A DNA stretch of 16,853 nt from Alistipes sp. (GCA_029051915.1 JAIDKM010000293.1:1-16853), one strand, 5' to 3'. Shown: positions 7,401 through 14,888, counted from the first letter of the stretch. Notes: generated by a model not told the origin, from the letters alone. Made by a program: numbers and translations.

Positions 7401-7587
7401 CACGCTGCCGAGCAGCTGGACTCGGAAAGTCCATATCTCCAAGTTGCGTCTCTACATGGCTGCCGACAACGTGGCGCTCTTCACCAAGCGCAAGGGCCTC
7501 GACCCGCGTCAGTCCTACACCGCAGCGGGCAGCTACCGTTACGCACCGATCCGTACGATCTCGGGCGGTATCAACCTTACGTTCTAA
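4411..7587 (+). CDS. SusC-like TonB-dependent outer-membrane transporter
   Basis: A complete 1058-residue SusC/RagA-family transporter, a typical length. The signal peptide MVRKLVLSLIAILGAGSIFA is probably cleaved after AQA (residue 22). A carboxypeptidase-D-regulatory-like beta-sandwich (about 25-100) and a TonB box (DDVIVVAYG, 103-111) follow. The plug domain (about 118-230) shows RIRGIGS, LYVVDGVPYDG and AIYGARGANGV. The remainder is a 22-strand-type barrel ending in the aromatic residue expected for outer-membrane assembly (GGINLTF). It works with the SusD lipoprotein encoded 22 bp downstream to bind and import an unidentified substrate using TonB energy. Unlike most polysaccharide-utilisation loci, no glycosidase, sulfatase or regulator gene is adjacent. 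Codon use is strongly C-ending, suggesting high expression. Its start lies within the 57-bp inverted repeat shared with the divergent paralogue, so its transcription probably depends on the orientation of the recombinase segment. Confidence 0.97.
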   Translation: MVRKLVLSLIAILGAGSIFAQAQNRQISGTVTNHDGQPVVGASVIVDGTSNGTTTTIDGKFAVSASADATLTVSFLGYETQSVPVGGKTWLDIELKEDSQSIDDVIVVAYGTTKKEAFTGSASVIKTDDIAKRQVSNVTNALSGVTSGVQVTSTNGQPGTDATVRIRGIGSFSASNKPLYVVDGVPYDGQISSINTADIESLTVLKDAAASAIYGARGANGVILITTKRGKSSEAVITVDAKWGSNSRAVPQYDVITDPGQYMELVGQSMSTYAQLLGGFTPEQAAQYIEKNIYTNSAGGVGYRVFDYPEGETLIGADGKLNPNATLGYVNGDYLFLPDNWYDELFDKGNLRQEYNVSISGNSDKINYYASLGYLDDSGIMSNSGFTRYSTRLKADYQAKKWLKFGANVSYSNVENNNPTNQTSSGSSANIFYLTGMIAPIYPLYIRNAEGSVAKDSHGYTMYDFGDTSTGMPYKRTFMSGSNPASMWELDKATYTYDDFSSRYYATVDIYKGLKFTYNLGVDLSTYRYQRLYNPYYGQYSKVGGVIYVASKRELALNQQQLLNYSGTFADKHNIDILVGHETYKWKRSYLQGGREKIFNPNVVELNNAISQQSNDSYTDNYFTEGYFAQVNYDFDGKYFISGSYRRDASSRFHKDHRWGDFGSVGASWILSKENFLSGAEWLDLLKIKASYGVQGNDNLLYQTGETNYYPYADQYTLSQLDGSFATALSYKGNKDITWETSHSINAGVEFSFWQGRLAGNVEYFNRRTSDMLYYMPSPNSIGYAYYPTNVGSVRNSGVEIDLNSTVFRTKNVTWTLNANLTYLKNKIIKLDESLGGEWIDGSRIYREGESMYQLYLRKYAGVNENGQSTWYLADGSTTTEYAQADRFTTGDILPKVYGGFGTTLEFFGVDFSIAFAYQLGGKVYDNTYASLMHAGTASSAGSNWHKDILRAWKIGDEAGSTDVPRLYTADNYTNSMSDRFLISSNYLDITNITLGYTLPSSWTRKVHISKLRLYMAADNVALFTKRKGLDPRQSYTAAGSYRYAPIRTISGGINLTF

Positions 7588-7609
7588 CAGTTAAAACAAG
7601 TCGTTGATT

Positions 7610-9226
7610 ATGAAAACAATCTATAAGCTTATCGCAATCGCGTTCGGGGCATTGGCTGTCGCCGCCTGCAGCGACGACCTCGACACCACGCCCGAGGGCG
7701 ACACGATGACCGAAGACCAGAAGAAGGAGATCTACGAGCAGAATCCCGAAAAGCTGGAGGCCGACGTCCTCTCGCTCTACTCCTCGATGATCGAGCTCCT
7801 GGCCATCGAGGACTGGTACGGCGGACAGCTCCATTTCGACTTCGGATACGGCGCCGTCATGTTGATGATGGATTCGTGGGGGCAGGACATGCCTTCCGAG
7901 GACAGCGGTTACAACTGGTTCGCCAACAGCCAGGATATGACCGACCGTACGCAGACTTCGCCGCTCGGTTACTTCATCTGGAACAACCTCTACAAGCAGC
8001 TGGGTCTGGCCAACCAGGTCATCGCCACGGTTCCGGCCGAGAGCGAGGACGCCACGTCGCTCAACTTCCGCGGCCAGGCGCTCGCCGTCCGGGCTTTCGA
8101 CTACCTCAACCTCGTGCAGCTCTACCAGTACACCTACGTCGGACACGAGAACGAGCTCGCCGTTCCCATCATTGCGGAGACCATGACCAACGATGAGGCC
8201 ACGAACAACCCGCGCGCCACAGTGGCCGAGGTCTACGGGCAGATCCTCTCCGACCTCAAGGAGGCCATCGCCATCCTGCCCGAGACGGGCGTCTCCGGTC
8301 AGGTGAACCGCAAGGTCGCCTACGGTCTTCGCGCCCGGGCCCATCTGTTGATGCAGAACTACGACGAGGCCTACGACGATGCCGTCGAGGCTGCCAAAGG
8401 CTATACGCCCTACTCGATCGCCGAGGTCTCGAAACCGTCGTTCAACGCCTTCAACCACGCTTGGTTGTGGGGCAACGTCATCAGCGAAACCAACGACGTC
8501 GTGCTGTCGAGTATCGTCAACTTCCCCGCACACATGTGTTCGTTCACCGGCAACGGCTACGCGCCCGCTTACGCCGGCCGCTATATCAACAGCGCGCTCT
8601 ACGCCGAGATTCCCGACACCGACGTCCGCAAGGGTTGGTGGGCCACGGTCGACGAAGACGGCCGGTGGGTGGCTCCCAACGTCGACTGGACTTGGGCCAT
8701 CACCTATAAAGGCTCGGCCTACAACATCGCAGAGTGGGAAGGTTGGCAGGCTCCCTACCTGAACGTGAAGTTCGGCGCCTACAACGACCTCTACGACAAC
8801 GCGACCAACGCCTGCGACATTCCCTTGATGCGCGTCGAGGAGATGCTGCTCATCCAGGCCGAGGCCAAAGGTCTGAGCCAGAACGGCTCGGTCGCCGAGG
8901 GCAAGGCCATCTTGGAGAGCTTCGTGCAGACCTACCGCGATCCCTCCTACACTTGCACGGCTTCGTCGAAAGAGGAGTTCATCGATGCCGTCTGGTTCCA
9001 GCGGCGCATCGAATTGTGGGGCGAGGGACAGTCGTGGTTCGACATCATGCGTCTGAAGAAGCCGGTGCACCGGCTGGGCACCAACTTCGAGTCGACCGTC
9101 GCCTGGAACCTGCCCGCCGAGGCTCCGATCTTCCCGTTGATTATCCCCGAGGCGGAGACCAACGTCAACCCCGCCTGCACGAACAACCCGATCGCGGCGG
9201 CTCCCCAGGCCGGCCAAACCTATTGA
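7610..9226 (+). CDS. SusD/RagB-family surface lipoprotein
   Basis: This 538-residue lipoprotein is the partner of the preceding SusC. The ATG at 7610 is preferred over an upstream TTG at 7604, because it gives MKTIYKLIAIAFGALAVAAC, a standard lipoprotein signal with the lipidated cysteine at residue 20. The residues after it (SDDLD) are acidic and fit the Bacteroidota surface-export signal. The N-terminal half has SusD-type helical TPR-like character (SLNFRGQALAVRAFDYLNLVQLYQY). The C-terminal RagB/SusD domain includes IPLMRVEEMLLIQAEA and ELWGEGQSWFDIMRLKK, both family hallmarks. In the known complexes SusD forms a lid over the SusC barrel and captures ligand at the cell surface. The ligand here cannot be read from sequence. 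The 22-bp gap after susC indicates one transcript, which ends at the terminator at 9256-9286. Confidence 0.96.
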   Translation: MKTIYKLIAIAFGALAVAACSDDLDTTPEGDTMTEDQKKEIYEQNPEKLEADVLSLYSSMIELLAIEDWYGGQLHFDFGYGAVMLMMDSWGQDMPSEDSGYNWFANSQDMTDRTQTSPLGYFIWNNLYKQLGLANQVIATVPAESEDATSLNFRGQALAVRAFDYLNLVQLYQYTYVGHENELAVPIIAETMTNDEATNNPRATVAEVYGQILSDLKEAIAILPETGVSGQVNRKVAYGLRARAHLLMQNYDEAYDDAVEAAKGYTPYSIAEVSKPSFNAFNHAWLWGNVISETNDVVLSSIVNFPAHMCSFTGNGYAPAYAGRYINSALYAEIPDTDVRKGWWATVDEDGRWVAPNVDWTWAITYKGSAYNIAEWEGWQAPYLNVKFGAYNDLYDNATNACDIPLMRVEEMLLIQAEAKGLSQNGSVAEGKAILESFVQTYRDPSYTCTASSKEEFIDAVWFQRRIELWGEGQSWFDIMRLKKPVHRLGTNFESTVAWNLPAEAPIFPLIIPEAETNVNPACTNNPIAAAPQAGQTY

Positions 9227-9228
9227 TC

Positions 9229-9246
9229 CGGAACCTCCCGGTTCCG
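9229..9246 (+). other. Small stem-loop just after susD
   Basis: CGGAACC (9229-9235) and GGTTCCG (9240-9246) form a perfect 7-bp stem with a 4-base loop, two bases after the susD stop. There is no T-tract. It may protect the 3' end of the transcript together with the terminator that follows. Confidence 0.4.
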
Positions 9247-9255
9247 AATCCGCAC

Positions 9256-9286
9256 AAGAGCTCCCCAGGAAAGGGAGCTCTTTTTT
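9256..9286 (+). terminator. Rho-independent terminator of the susCD transcript
   Basis: AAGAGCTCCC (9256-9265) pairs perfectly with GGGAGCTCTT (9273-9282) around a 7-base loop, and the run of T extends to 9286. It lies 30 bp after the susD stop. Confidence 0.85.
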
Positions 9287-9335
9287 CATCTCCGGCACAA
9301 ATCCTGCATTTTACTGCAAACTCCGATTTTTTTTG

Positions 9336-9343
9336 TATTTTCG
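9336..9343 (+). promoter_or_regulatory. -7-like element of the flavodiiron gene
   Basis: TATTTTCG differs from TAnnTTTG at one base. It ends only 3 bp before the ATG at 9347. If it is the promoter, that ATG could hardly be transcribed with a leader, which favours the ATG at 9380. The -33 region is poor. Confidence 0.4.
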
Positions 9344-9379
9344 CAGATGGAACAAGCAACCCTTACAAAACTACCTGCC

Positions 9380-10570
9380 ATGAATATCCCGGAAATCCAG
9401 CCCGGTATCCGTTATGTCGGCGTCAACGACCGCACCACCACCCGCTTCGAGGGGCTCTGGTCTCTGCCGGCGGGCGTTTCGTACAACGCCTATCTGGTCA
9501 TCGGCGAGCGCATCGCCTTGATCGACACCGTCGAGTCGCACTTCAGCGGCCGGCTCTTCGAGAATATCCGCCGCGAAATCGGCGACCGCAAGATCGATTA
9601 CCTCGTCGTCAACCACATGGAGCCCGACCACTCGTCTTCGATCGAGGCGCTCTGCCTGCGCTACCCCGCCATCCGCATCGTCGGCAACGCCAAAGCGCTT
9701 CAGATGGTCGAAGGGTTCTACGGGCTCAACGCCGCAACGCTCGAGGTCAAGGAGGGCGATACGCTCGACCTGGGCGGCCCGACGCTCTCGTTCCACATGA
9801 TTCCGATGGTTCACTGGCCCGAGACGATGGTTACCTGGTGTCCCGAGCGGCGCACGCTCTTTTCGGGCGACGCGTTCGGTACGTTCGGCGCCCTGAACGG
9901 CGGCATCACCGACACGCAGCTCGACTCCGCACAGTATTGGGACGAGATGCGGCGTTACTACGCTGCGATCGTCGGCAAGTACGGCGCTCCCGTGCAGAAG
10001 GCTCTGCAGAAAGTCCGCAGCCTCGACCTCGGTACGATCTGCCCCACCCACGGGCCCGTCTGGCAGCAGCAGATCCCGCAAGTGCTGGGGCTCTACGACA
10101 AGATGAGCCGCTACGTCGGCGAGCCGGGCGTCGTGATCGCCTACGGTTCGATGTACGGCCACACCGAGCAGATGGCCGAGCGCATCGCACGGCATCTGGC
10201 CGAGGCCGGCATCAAGAAGATCGTCGTCCACAACCTCTCCTACTCCGATCCTTCGTGCGTCTTGCGCGATATCTTCCGTTACGACACGTTCGTCGTCGGC
10301 AGTCCCACTTACAACGGGGCGCTCTTTCCGCCCGTGGCCCACTTGCTCGAAGCGGTCTCCGCCCGGTGCATTCCCCAGCGGCGGTTCGCGTTCTTCGGGT
10401 CGTTCTGCTGGGCCGGCTGCGCCGTCCGCCAGATCGCCGACTTCGCACAGCAGATGAAGTGGGAGGCGGCCTGCGACGCCGTGGAGATGAAGCAGGGTTT
10501 CACCGACGATACCGACTCCGCCTGCCGCACGTTCGCACAGCGGCTCGCCGGCCGCATGTCCCAGAAATAA
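9380..10570 (+). CDS. Flavodiiron protein (FprA-type oxygen/nitric oxide reductase)
   Basis: A cytoplasmic flavodiiron protein of 396 residues that reduces O2 to water and/or NO to N2O, a detoxification role useful to an anaerobe. The N-terminal metallo-beta-lactamase-like domain (about 1-240) keeps every diiron ligand: HMEPDH supplies His79, Glu81, Asp83 and the adjacent His84. His145 (VHWPE), Asp164 (SGDAFG) and His224 (PTHGP) complete the set. The C-terminal flavodoxin domain has the FMN loop IAYGSMYGHTEQMAE and SPTYNGALFPP. There is no rubredoxin extension, so electrons must come from a separate donor. An in-frame ATG at 9347 would add 11 residues. The 9380 start is chosen because it leaves room for the -7 element and gives ligand numbers (79, 81, 83) equal to those usual in the family. 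The gene stands alone, with a terminator on each side. Oxygen versus NO preference cannot be judged. Confidence 0.94.
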   Translation: MNIPEIQPGIRYVGVNDRTTTRFEGLWSLPAGVSYNAYLVIGERIALIDTVESHFSGRLFENIRREIGDRKIDYLVVNHMEPDHSSSIEALCLRYPAIRIVGNAKALQMVEGFYGLNAATLEVKEGDTLDLGGPTLSFHMIPMVHWPETMVTWCPERRTLFSGDAFGTFGALNGGITDTQLDSAQYWDEMRRYYAAIVGKYGAPVQKALQKVRSLDLGTICPTHGPVWQQQIPQVLGLYDKMSRYVGEPGVVIAYGSMYGHTEQMAERIARHLAEAGIKKIVVHNLSYSDPSCVLRDIFRYDTFVVGSPTYNGALFPPVAHLLEAVSARCIPQRRFAFFGSFCWAGCAVRQIADFAQQMKWEAACDAVEMKQGFTDDTDSACRTFAQRLAGRMSQK

Positions 10571-10583
10571 GCGGTTTTGCCAT

Positions 10584-10621
10584 AAAAAAATCCCGGAGCG
10601 GCATCGCTCCGGGATTTTTTT
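10584..10621. terminator. Bidirectional terminator between convergent genes
   Basis: A 17-bp perfect stem (10584-10600 with 10605-10621) around the loop GCAT. The core is TCCCGGAGCG/CGCTCCGGGA, flanked by seven A on the left and seven T on the right. It therefore ends transcription of both the flavodiiron gene (plus) and the yhcH-like gene (minus). Confidence 0.93.
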
Positions 10622-10645
10622 CGTCCGCAGGACGGCTCAGGACGC

Positions 10646-11095
10646 TCAGATGCGTACCTTCACGATCACCTTGCGCACCTTGCCTTCGCCTACCATCGGC
10701 GCATGGCCGTCTTCCGGGAAAAGGATCGAGAACTGGCCCGGACGCATCGTGTAGTAGGTCTGGGGTTCGTCTTCGAAAAGCTGAATGTCTTTCTCCGGGT
10801 TGAAGGGGCCTTGCGGTTGCTTCAGATCCTTGCGTTCGCTCCAGCCGAACGACTCTTCGCTGCCGCTCACCAGCAGTTGGATGTCGATGTAGTCGTTGTG
10901 TACTTCCAGCTTGGCGTCGCCTTTCTTCTTCAGGTCTCGTTCCATCACATTGGCATAGATGTCGCGGCCTTCCAGTTCATGAATGCCCGGTTCCAGACGG
11001 GCCCAGTCGGTCGAAGCGAGCAGTTCGAATGCCCGTTTCATGCGCGGATGCACGTTTTCGTAGCGCGCGCTGTTTTTCAGTGAGTCGAAAATCAT
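10646..11095 (-). CDS. YhcH/YjgK/YiaL (DUF386, NanQ-like) family protein
   Basis: A small cytosolic cupin-like protein of 149 residues, the usual family length. Family members include NanQ, an N-acetylneuraminate anomerase, and the beta-galactosidase beta-subunit-like EbgC, which suggests a sugar mutarotase-type role. Metal-site signatures are visible: EVHNDYIDIQ (Glu64, His66) and FPEDGHAP (His131). The start is the ATG at 11095 giving MIFDSLKN, a typical family N-terminus. Longer reading through the upstream region would overlap the preceding gene. It is the last gene of the minus-strand operon, 17 bp after the endonuclease/phosphatase gene, and ends at the bidirectional terminator. No sialic-acid or galactoside genes are nearby, so the actual sugar is unknown. 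Confidence 0.9.
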   Translation of the reverse strand: MIFDSLKNSARYENVHPRMKRAFELLASTDWARLEPGIHELEGRDIYANVMERDLKKKGDAKLEVHNDYIDIQLLVSGSEESFGWSERKDLKQPQGPFNPEKDIQLFEDEPQTYYTMRPGQFSILFPEDGHAPMVGEGKVRKVIVKVRI

Positions 11096-11112
11096 GGTTT
11101 TATTTTGGGTTT

Positions 11113-12249
11113 TCAGTTTCTGCCGGCCAGCGATTTGAAGCGCACGACCACCGGGTAGTGATCCGAGCACTCGATTCCGGGTACTTCGTAGGTTATGGGT
11201 TGCAGTGCGGGCGAAGCCAGCATGTAGTCTATGCGCAGCATGTTGAAGAATCCGCGGTAGGTGTGCGAGTATCCCGAGCCGGACTCCGAAAAGGCGTCGG
11301 TCAGGCCGCGCGACATCGTGCGGTAGACGTACGACATCGGCGTGTCGTTGAAGTCGCCGCAGACGATCCGCAGCTCCGGCGCCGGATCCATCGCTCCGAC
11401 GATCGACTCCACCTGCGCCGCACGCAGGGCTCCGTTGCGCCGCAGCCGGCCGGCGATGCTGCGCAGCTTCACTTCGCGGGCCGTGTCGCCGATGAATCCG
11501 CGATGCACTATGTAGTCGTTGTCCGACGCCTTGATCGCCGTCGATTGCAGGTGGTTGTTGTAGATGCGCACCGTGTCGTCGCCGATCGCCACGTCGGCCC
11601 ACACCGAGGATTCGGGCGTCAGCAGCACTCCCGAGCGCACCACACGGTAGCGGCTCAGAATCGTCTGCTCCGGCTCGGCTTCTTCGTCCAGGCCGAAGCG
11701 GGCGCTTTCGTAGCGCGTCTTGAGTTCTGCGAAGCGGTCGCTTTCTTCGGCCAGGCGCGCGTTGAATTCCTGAAAACAGATCACGTCGGGTTTCAGGCTG
11801 TCTATCAGTTCGGCAATGCGGTCGGCGCTGCTTCGGCCTTCGTCATCATGAAAATAGCGGACATTGTAGCTCATCACACGGAACGTGCCGCGTTCGGAGT
11901 AGCCCGCACCGTAGGTTCTTTCCAGCTGGGGTTTCCAGAAGAGCGACACGCCGAACAGCCCCGCCACGACCAGCACGACCATCCACCCCGCCCGGAACAG
12001 GCGCCAGCGCACGATCCAGTAGCAGGCCAGCAGCACCGTCAGTACATAGAGCGCCGGCACGGCCAGCGCCAGCACCGGAAAGATCCACATGCGCGCCGGG
12101 TCGACATGGGGCACCGCATAGATCATGGGCATCGCGATGCCCATGACCACCGTTACCGCCGTGAGGGCCAGATCGACGAACCACATCCACGGGCTGCGGC
12201 GCGGGCGCAGCGATCCGCCTTTGTATTCGATGTACTTCTCTTCTTCCAT
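11113..12249 (-). CDS. Membrane-anchored endonuclease/exonuclease/phosphatase family protein
   Basis: The 378-residue product has three predicted N-terminal transmembrane helices (about 22-46, 55-80 and 86-105) followed by an EEP (DNase I-like) domain from about 122. The catalytic set is complete: Asn129 in MSYNVR, Glu161 in CFQEF, Asn231 and His233 in NNHLQS, Asp299 and Asn301 in CGDFNDTP, Asp341 in RIDYML, and Asp363/His364 in CSDHYP. With three helices the catalytic domain would face the side opposite the N-terminus. A cytoplasmic N-terminus would place it in the periplasm. Substrate could be nucleic acid, a phospholipid or an inositol-type phosphate; the sequence does not decide. It starts 1 bp after the rhomboid stop, so translation is probably coupled. 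A membrane EEP protein beside a rhomboid gene is a familiar Bacteroidales pairing. Confidence 0.92.
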   Translation of the reverse strand: MEEEKYIEYKGGSLRPRRSPWMWFVDLALTAVTVVMGIAMPMIYAVPHVDPARMWIFPVLALAVPALYVLTVLLACYWIVRWRLFRAGWMVVLVVAGLFGVSLFWKPQLERTYGAGYSERGTFRVMSYNVRYFHDDEGRSSADRIAELIDSLKPDVICFQEFNARLAEESDRFAELKTRYESARFGLDEEAEPEQTILSRYRVVRSGVLLTPESSVWADVAIGDDTVRIYNNHLQSTAIKASDNDYIVHRGFIGDTAREVKLRSIAGRLRRNGALRAAQVESIVGAMDPAPELRIVCGDFNDTPMSYVYRTMSRGLTDAFSESGSGYSHTYRGFFNMLRIDYMLASPALQPITYEVPGIECSDHYPVVVRFKSLAGRN

Positions 12250-12250
12250 C

Positions 12251-12850
12251 TCAGAATCGGATTATGCCGCGTCGTTTCCACCAGTAGAGCAGGGCCACGC
12301 CCCAGAGCATGCCGCCCACATGGGCGAAGTGGGCCACGTTGCCGCCTCCGCGCCAGCCCAGGAAGAGTTCGATCACTCCGTAGATGATTACGAACCACTT
12401 GGCTTTCATCGGGATAGGCGGGAATATCAGCATGATGACCGCATTGGGATGCAACACGCCGAATGCCAGCAGCAGCCCCATCACGGCGCCCGACGCGCCG
12501 ACCAGCACCATCGGTTCGCCCAGTCCCCAGGCGATGGCCGCCTGGATGAGCGCCGCCCCCACGCCGCAGAGCATGTAGTAGACCAGCAGGCGTTTCGGGC
12601 CCAGTTCGTATTCGAGCGTGCGGCCGAACATCCATAGCGCGAACATGTTGAAAAACAAGTGTTCGAAGTTGGCATGCAGGAACATGTAGGTTACGAACTG
12701 ATAGGTGCGGAAAAACGGCATTCCCACCCACAGCGCGCAGTATCTCTCGATCGTCGTCCCCACGGGCAGCAGGGTCGTCGCCATGAACATCAGCAGGTTG
12801 ATGATTATCAGGTTCTTTACGACCGGCGGGGTCTGAAAATAGCGGTTCAT
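12251..12850 (-). CDS. Rhomboid-family intramembrane serine protease
   Basis: A 199-residue six-helix rhomboid core that cleaves transmembrane substrates within the bilayer. The catalytic serine is in VGASGAVMG (Ser120) and the catalytic histidine in FAHVGG (His177). The conserved HANFEHLFFN block (His59, His64, Asn68) and the GR motif that follows (FGRTLE) are present. The ATG at 12850 (MNRYFQTPPVVKN) is preferred. An extension to 12934 would run into the 3' end of mutL and add a charged, non-family N-terminus. The gene is 40 bp after mutL and 1 bp before the endonuclease/phosphatase gene. A -7-like element at 12868-12875 suggests that it also has its own promoter. Substrates are unknown. 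Confidence 0.94.
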   Translation of the reverse strand: MNRYFQTPPVVKNLIIINLLMFMATTLLPVGTTIERYCALWVGMPFFRTYQFVTYMFLHANFEHLFFNMFALWMFGRTLEYELGPKRLLVYYMLCGVGAALIQAAIAWGLGEPMVLVGASGAVMGLLLAFGVLHPNAVIMLIFPPIPMKAKWFVIIYGVIELFLGWRGGGNVAHFAHVGGMLWGVALLYWWKRRGIIRF

Positions 12851-12867
12851 GCGTTGGTTCTTTTTTG

Positions 12868-12875
12868 CAAAGGTA
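12868..12875 (-). promoter_or_regulatory. Internal promoter -7 element before the rhomboid gene
   Basis: The minus strand reads TACCTTTG, an exact match to TAnnTTTG, 17 bp before the rhomboid ATG and within the 40-bp gap after mutL. The -33 position shows no good TTTG. If active, it would let rhomboid, EEP and yhcH-like genes be transcribed apart from grpE-dnaJ-mutL. Confidence 0.45.
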
Positions 12876-12890
12876 GGGGTTTTCGGCCGA

Positions 12891-14888
12891 TTATCCCAGC
12901 CGCGTGCGGATATCTTCCGCCGATATTTCTGCAAGAATGGTCTTGCCCGAGGGCGAAAAGCTGATGTTTCCCGTCTCCGCGAGGCGTTCCAGCAGCACGG
13001 CGGCTTCTTCGCGCGTCAGCATGGGCAGGTGTCCGCGCGCAGCAGCCCGGGCCATCGTCGCCGCGATCTTCTCCCGGCGCACGTCGCCCGCCGACAGCGG
13101 GAGGGAGAGGGCTTGCAGCAGGTCGTAGAGCATTTGGTCGAGTCCTTCGGCCGGCAGTTCGGCCGGCACGCCCTTCACTTCCACGGTATCTTCTTCCAGC
13201 AGGTCGATATCGAATCCCAGGGCCGCCACATCCACGGCGTTCTCTTCCAGCAGCGCATATTCTTCGTCCGAGAGCACCAGCCGCTCGGGGAAGAGCAGTT
13301 GCTGGCTCGCCGACGAACCGTTCGACAGCATCCGCAGATACTCTTCGTAGAGCACCCGTTCGCGGGCCCGCCGCACGTCCGCTACCACCAGCCGACCGTT
13401 CAGCGTCGCCGCCAGATAGCCGCCTGCCAGGGGCAGCGGGTCGGAGAATCCGGCTTGCGGTTCCATGTCCGGAAGTTGTTGTTCGGCATCTTCCCCCGAG
13501 GGGATGAATTCCAGTTCGCTCTCCGGTTGCACGACTCCGCCCGATATGAATTCTTCGAAGGTCTCGCCCGATTCCGGCAGCGTGAATCCGCCCGCCGTTT
13601 CGAAACCGTCCGGCTCTGCGAAGCGCCCGCCGTAGCTTCCCGACGCTCCGCTCCGCACCCGGCCGTATCCGGATGTCGGGACGGCCACGTCCGACGCCAC
13701 CGTTCCGCACGTCCGGCCCGGAACATCGAAGCCCGTGAAGTCTTCGTTGGGATCGGGAGCCGAGGGATCTATGTATTCTTCCCGAAACGGGTTGTAGTTC
13801 TCGTCCGACATGGCCCGCGGTTCCGCATAGACCGCTCCGCGTTCCAGCACCGGGATCTCCACACCGCCGTCGCGGTCGAAATCCATCGGCGGCACGGCCC
13901 CCGTCTTGGCCAGCGTCTCGCGCACGGCCGCATTGACGATCTGCCATACCTCCTCTTCGTCGGCGAACTTCACTTCGGTTTTTTGCGGATGGACATTCAC
14001 ATCCACACGCGAGGGATCCACCGTCAGATAGAGGAAGTACGAAGGTTTGCAGTTCTCCGGGATCAGTTTTTCGTAGGCTTTCAGAATCGCGCCCGCCAGA
14101 TAGGTACTGCGGAAAAAGCGGCCGTTCACAAAGAAGTATTCCGGATTGTGTTGGCGCTTGGCGGCCGCCGGGCGGCCGATGAATCCTTCCACCCGGGCGA
14201 TCGAGGTGTCGGCTTCCACTTCCAGCAGGTTCTGCTTCATGTGGCGGCCCACCACATCTACGATGCGGCCCGCCAGCGACGTCGCCGGCAGCATGCTGAG
14301 GGGTGCGTCGTTCGAGTAAAGTTCGAAGGCGATCTGCGGATTGCACAGCGCCACACGCTGAAATTCCGTGCGGATCTGCGTCGCCGATACGGTGCTCTTG
14401 TCCAGGAAACGGCGCCGGGCCGGGACATTATAGAAAAGGTTGCGTACGAAGAATTGCGATCCCACCGGACACATCACCGGCGTCTGCGAGGCGAACTGGC
14501 CTCCGTTGATTTCGGTGCAGGTTCCCACTTCGTCGCCTTCCTGACGCGTGCGCAGCTCGACTTGCGCCACCGCCGCGATCGAGGCGAGTGCTTCGCCGCG
14601 GAATCCGAACGTCGAGAGGGCGTATATGTCTTCCACCGAGGCGATCTTGCTCGTCGCATGGCGGTCGAAAGCCATCCGCGCATCGATGGGCGACATGCCG
14701 CAGCCGTCGTCGACGATCTGTATCAGGTCTTTTCCGCCGTCGCGGAAGTTGACCTGCACGCGCCGCGCGCCGGCATCGATGGCATTCTCCATCATCTCTT
14801 TCACCACCGACGCCGGGCGGTTCACTACCTCGCCCGCAGCGATCTGGTTGGCTACCACTTCGGGCAGCAGTCTGATCCGGTCGGCCAT
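12891..14888 (-). CDS. mutL: DNA mismatch repair protein MutL
   Basis: A 665-residue MutL, the matchmaker that couples MutS mismatch recognition to strand incision. The N-terminal GHKL ATPase is intact: EVVNRPASVVKEMMENAIDAG with Glu34 and Asn35, DDGCGM (60-65), ATSK (78-81) and STFGFRGEAL (92-101). The PMS1-type transducer domain includes VNGRFFRS and VDVNVHPQKTEVKF. A linker of about 150 residues rich in Gly, Glu and Pro (about 340-490) precedes the dimerisation domain. In that domain the endonuclease motif, usually DQHAxxER, reads DVRRARER (from residue 504). The later zinc-site motifs (ACHxA and CPHGRP in most endonuclease MutLs) appear as AATMARAA and SPSGKT. Metal ligands are therefore missing, and incision by this protein looks unlikely. 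The start codon follows the stop of the upstream hypothetical gene with no gap. Confidence 0.96.
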   Translation of the reverse strand: MADRIRLLPEVVANQIAAGEVVNRPASVVKEMMENAIDAGARRVQVNFRDGGKDLIQIVDDGCGMSPIDARMAFDRHATSKIASVEDIYALSTFGFRGEALASIAAVAQVELRTRQEGDEVGTCTEINGGQFASQTPVMCPVGSQFFVRNLFYNVPARRRFLDKSTVSATQIRTEFQRVALCNPQIAFELYSNDAPLSMLPATSLAGRIVDVVGRHMKQNLLEVEADTSIARVEGFIGRPAAAKRQHNPEYFFVNGRFFRSTYLAGAILKAYEKLIPENCKPSYFLYLTVDPSRVDVNVHPQKTEVKFADEEEVWQIVNAAVRETLAKTGAVPPMDFDRDGGVEIPVLERGAVYAEPRAMSDENYNPFREEYIDPSAPDPNEDFTGFDVPGRTCGTVASDVAVPTSGYGRVRSGASGSYGGRFAEPDGFETAGGFTLPESGETFEEFISGGVVQPESELEFIPSGEDAEQQLPDMEPQAGFSDPLPLAGGYLAATLNGRLVVADVRRARERVLYEEYLRMLSNGSSASQQLLFPERLVLSDEEYALLEENAVDVAALGFDIDLLEEDTVEVKGVPAELPAEGLDQMLYDLLQALSLPLSAGDVRREKIAATMARAAARGHLPMLTREEAAVLLERLAETGNISFSPSGKTILAEISAEDIRTRLG

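Noticed and set aside
5692..7434. 580-codon minus-strand open frame inside the right susC
   Set aside because: Val/Arg/Glu-rich shadow product without a domain; the plus-strand SusC frame is certain.
7577..9298. 573-codon minus-strand frame opposite susD
   Set aside because: Antisense shadow; the plus-strand SusD lipoprotein has clear signal and family motifs.
10646..11602. 318-codon frame extending the yhcH-like gene upstream
   Set aside because: The extra N-terminal 169 residues are read out of frame through the endonuclease/phosphatase gene. The family start MIFDSLKN at 11095 fits the known length.
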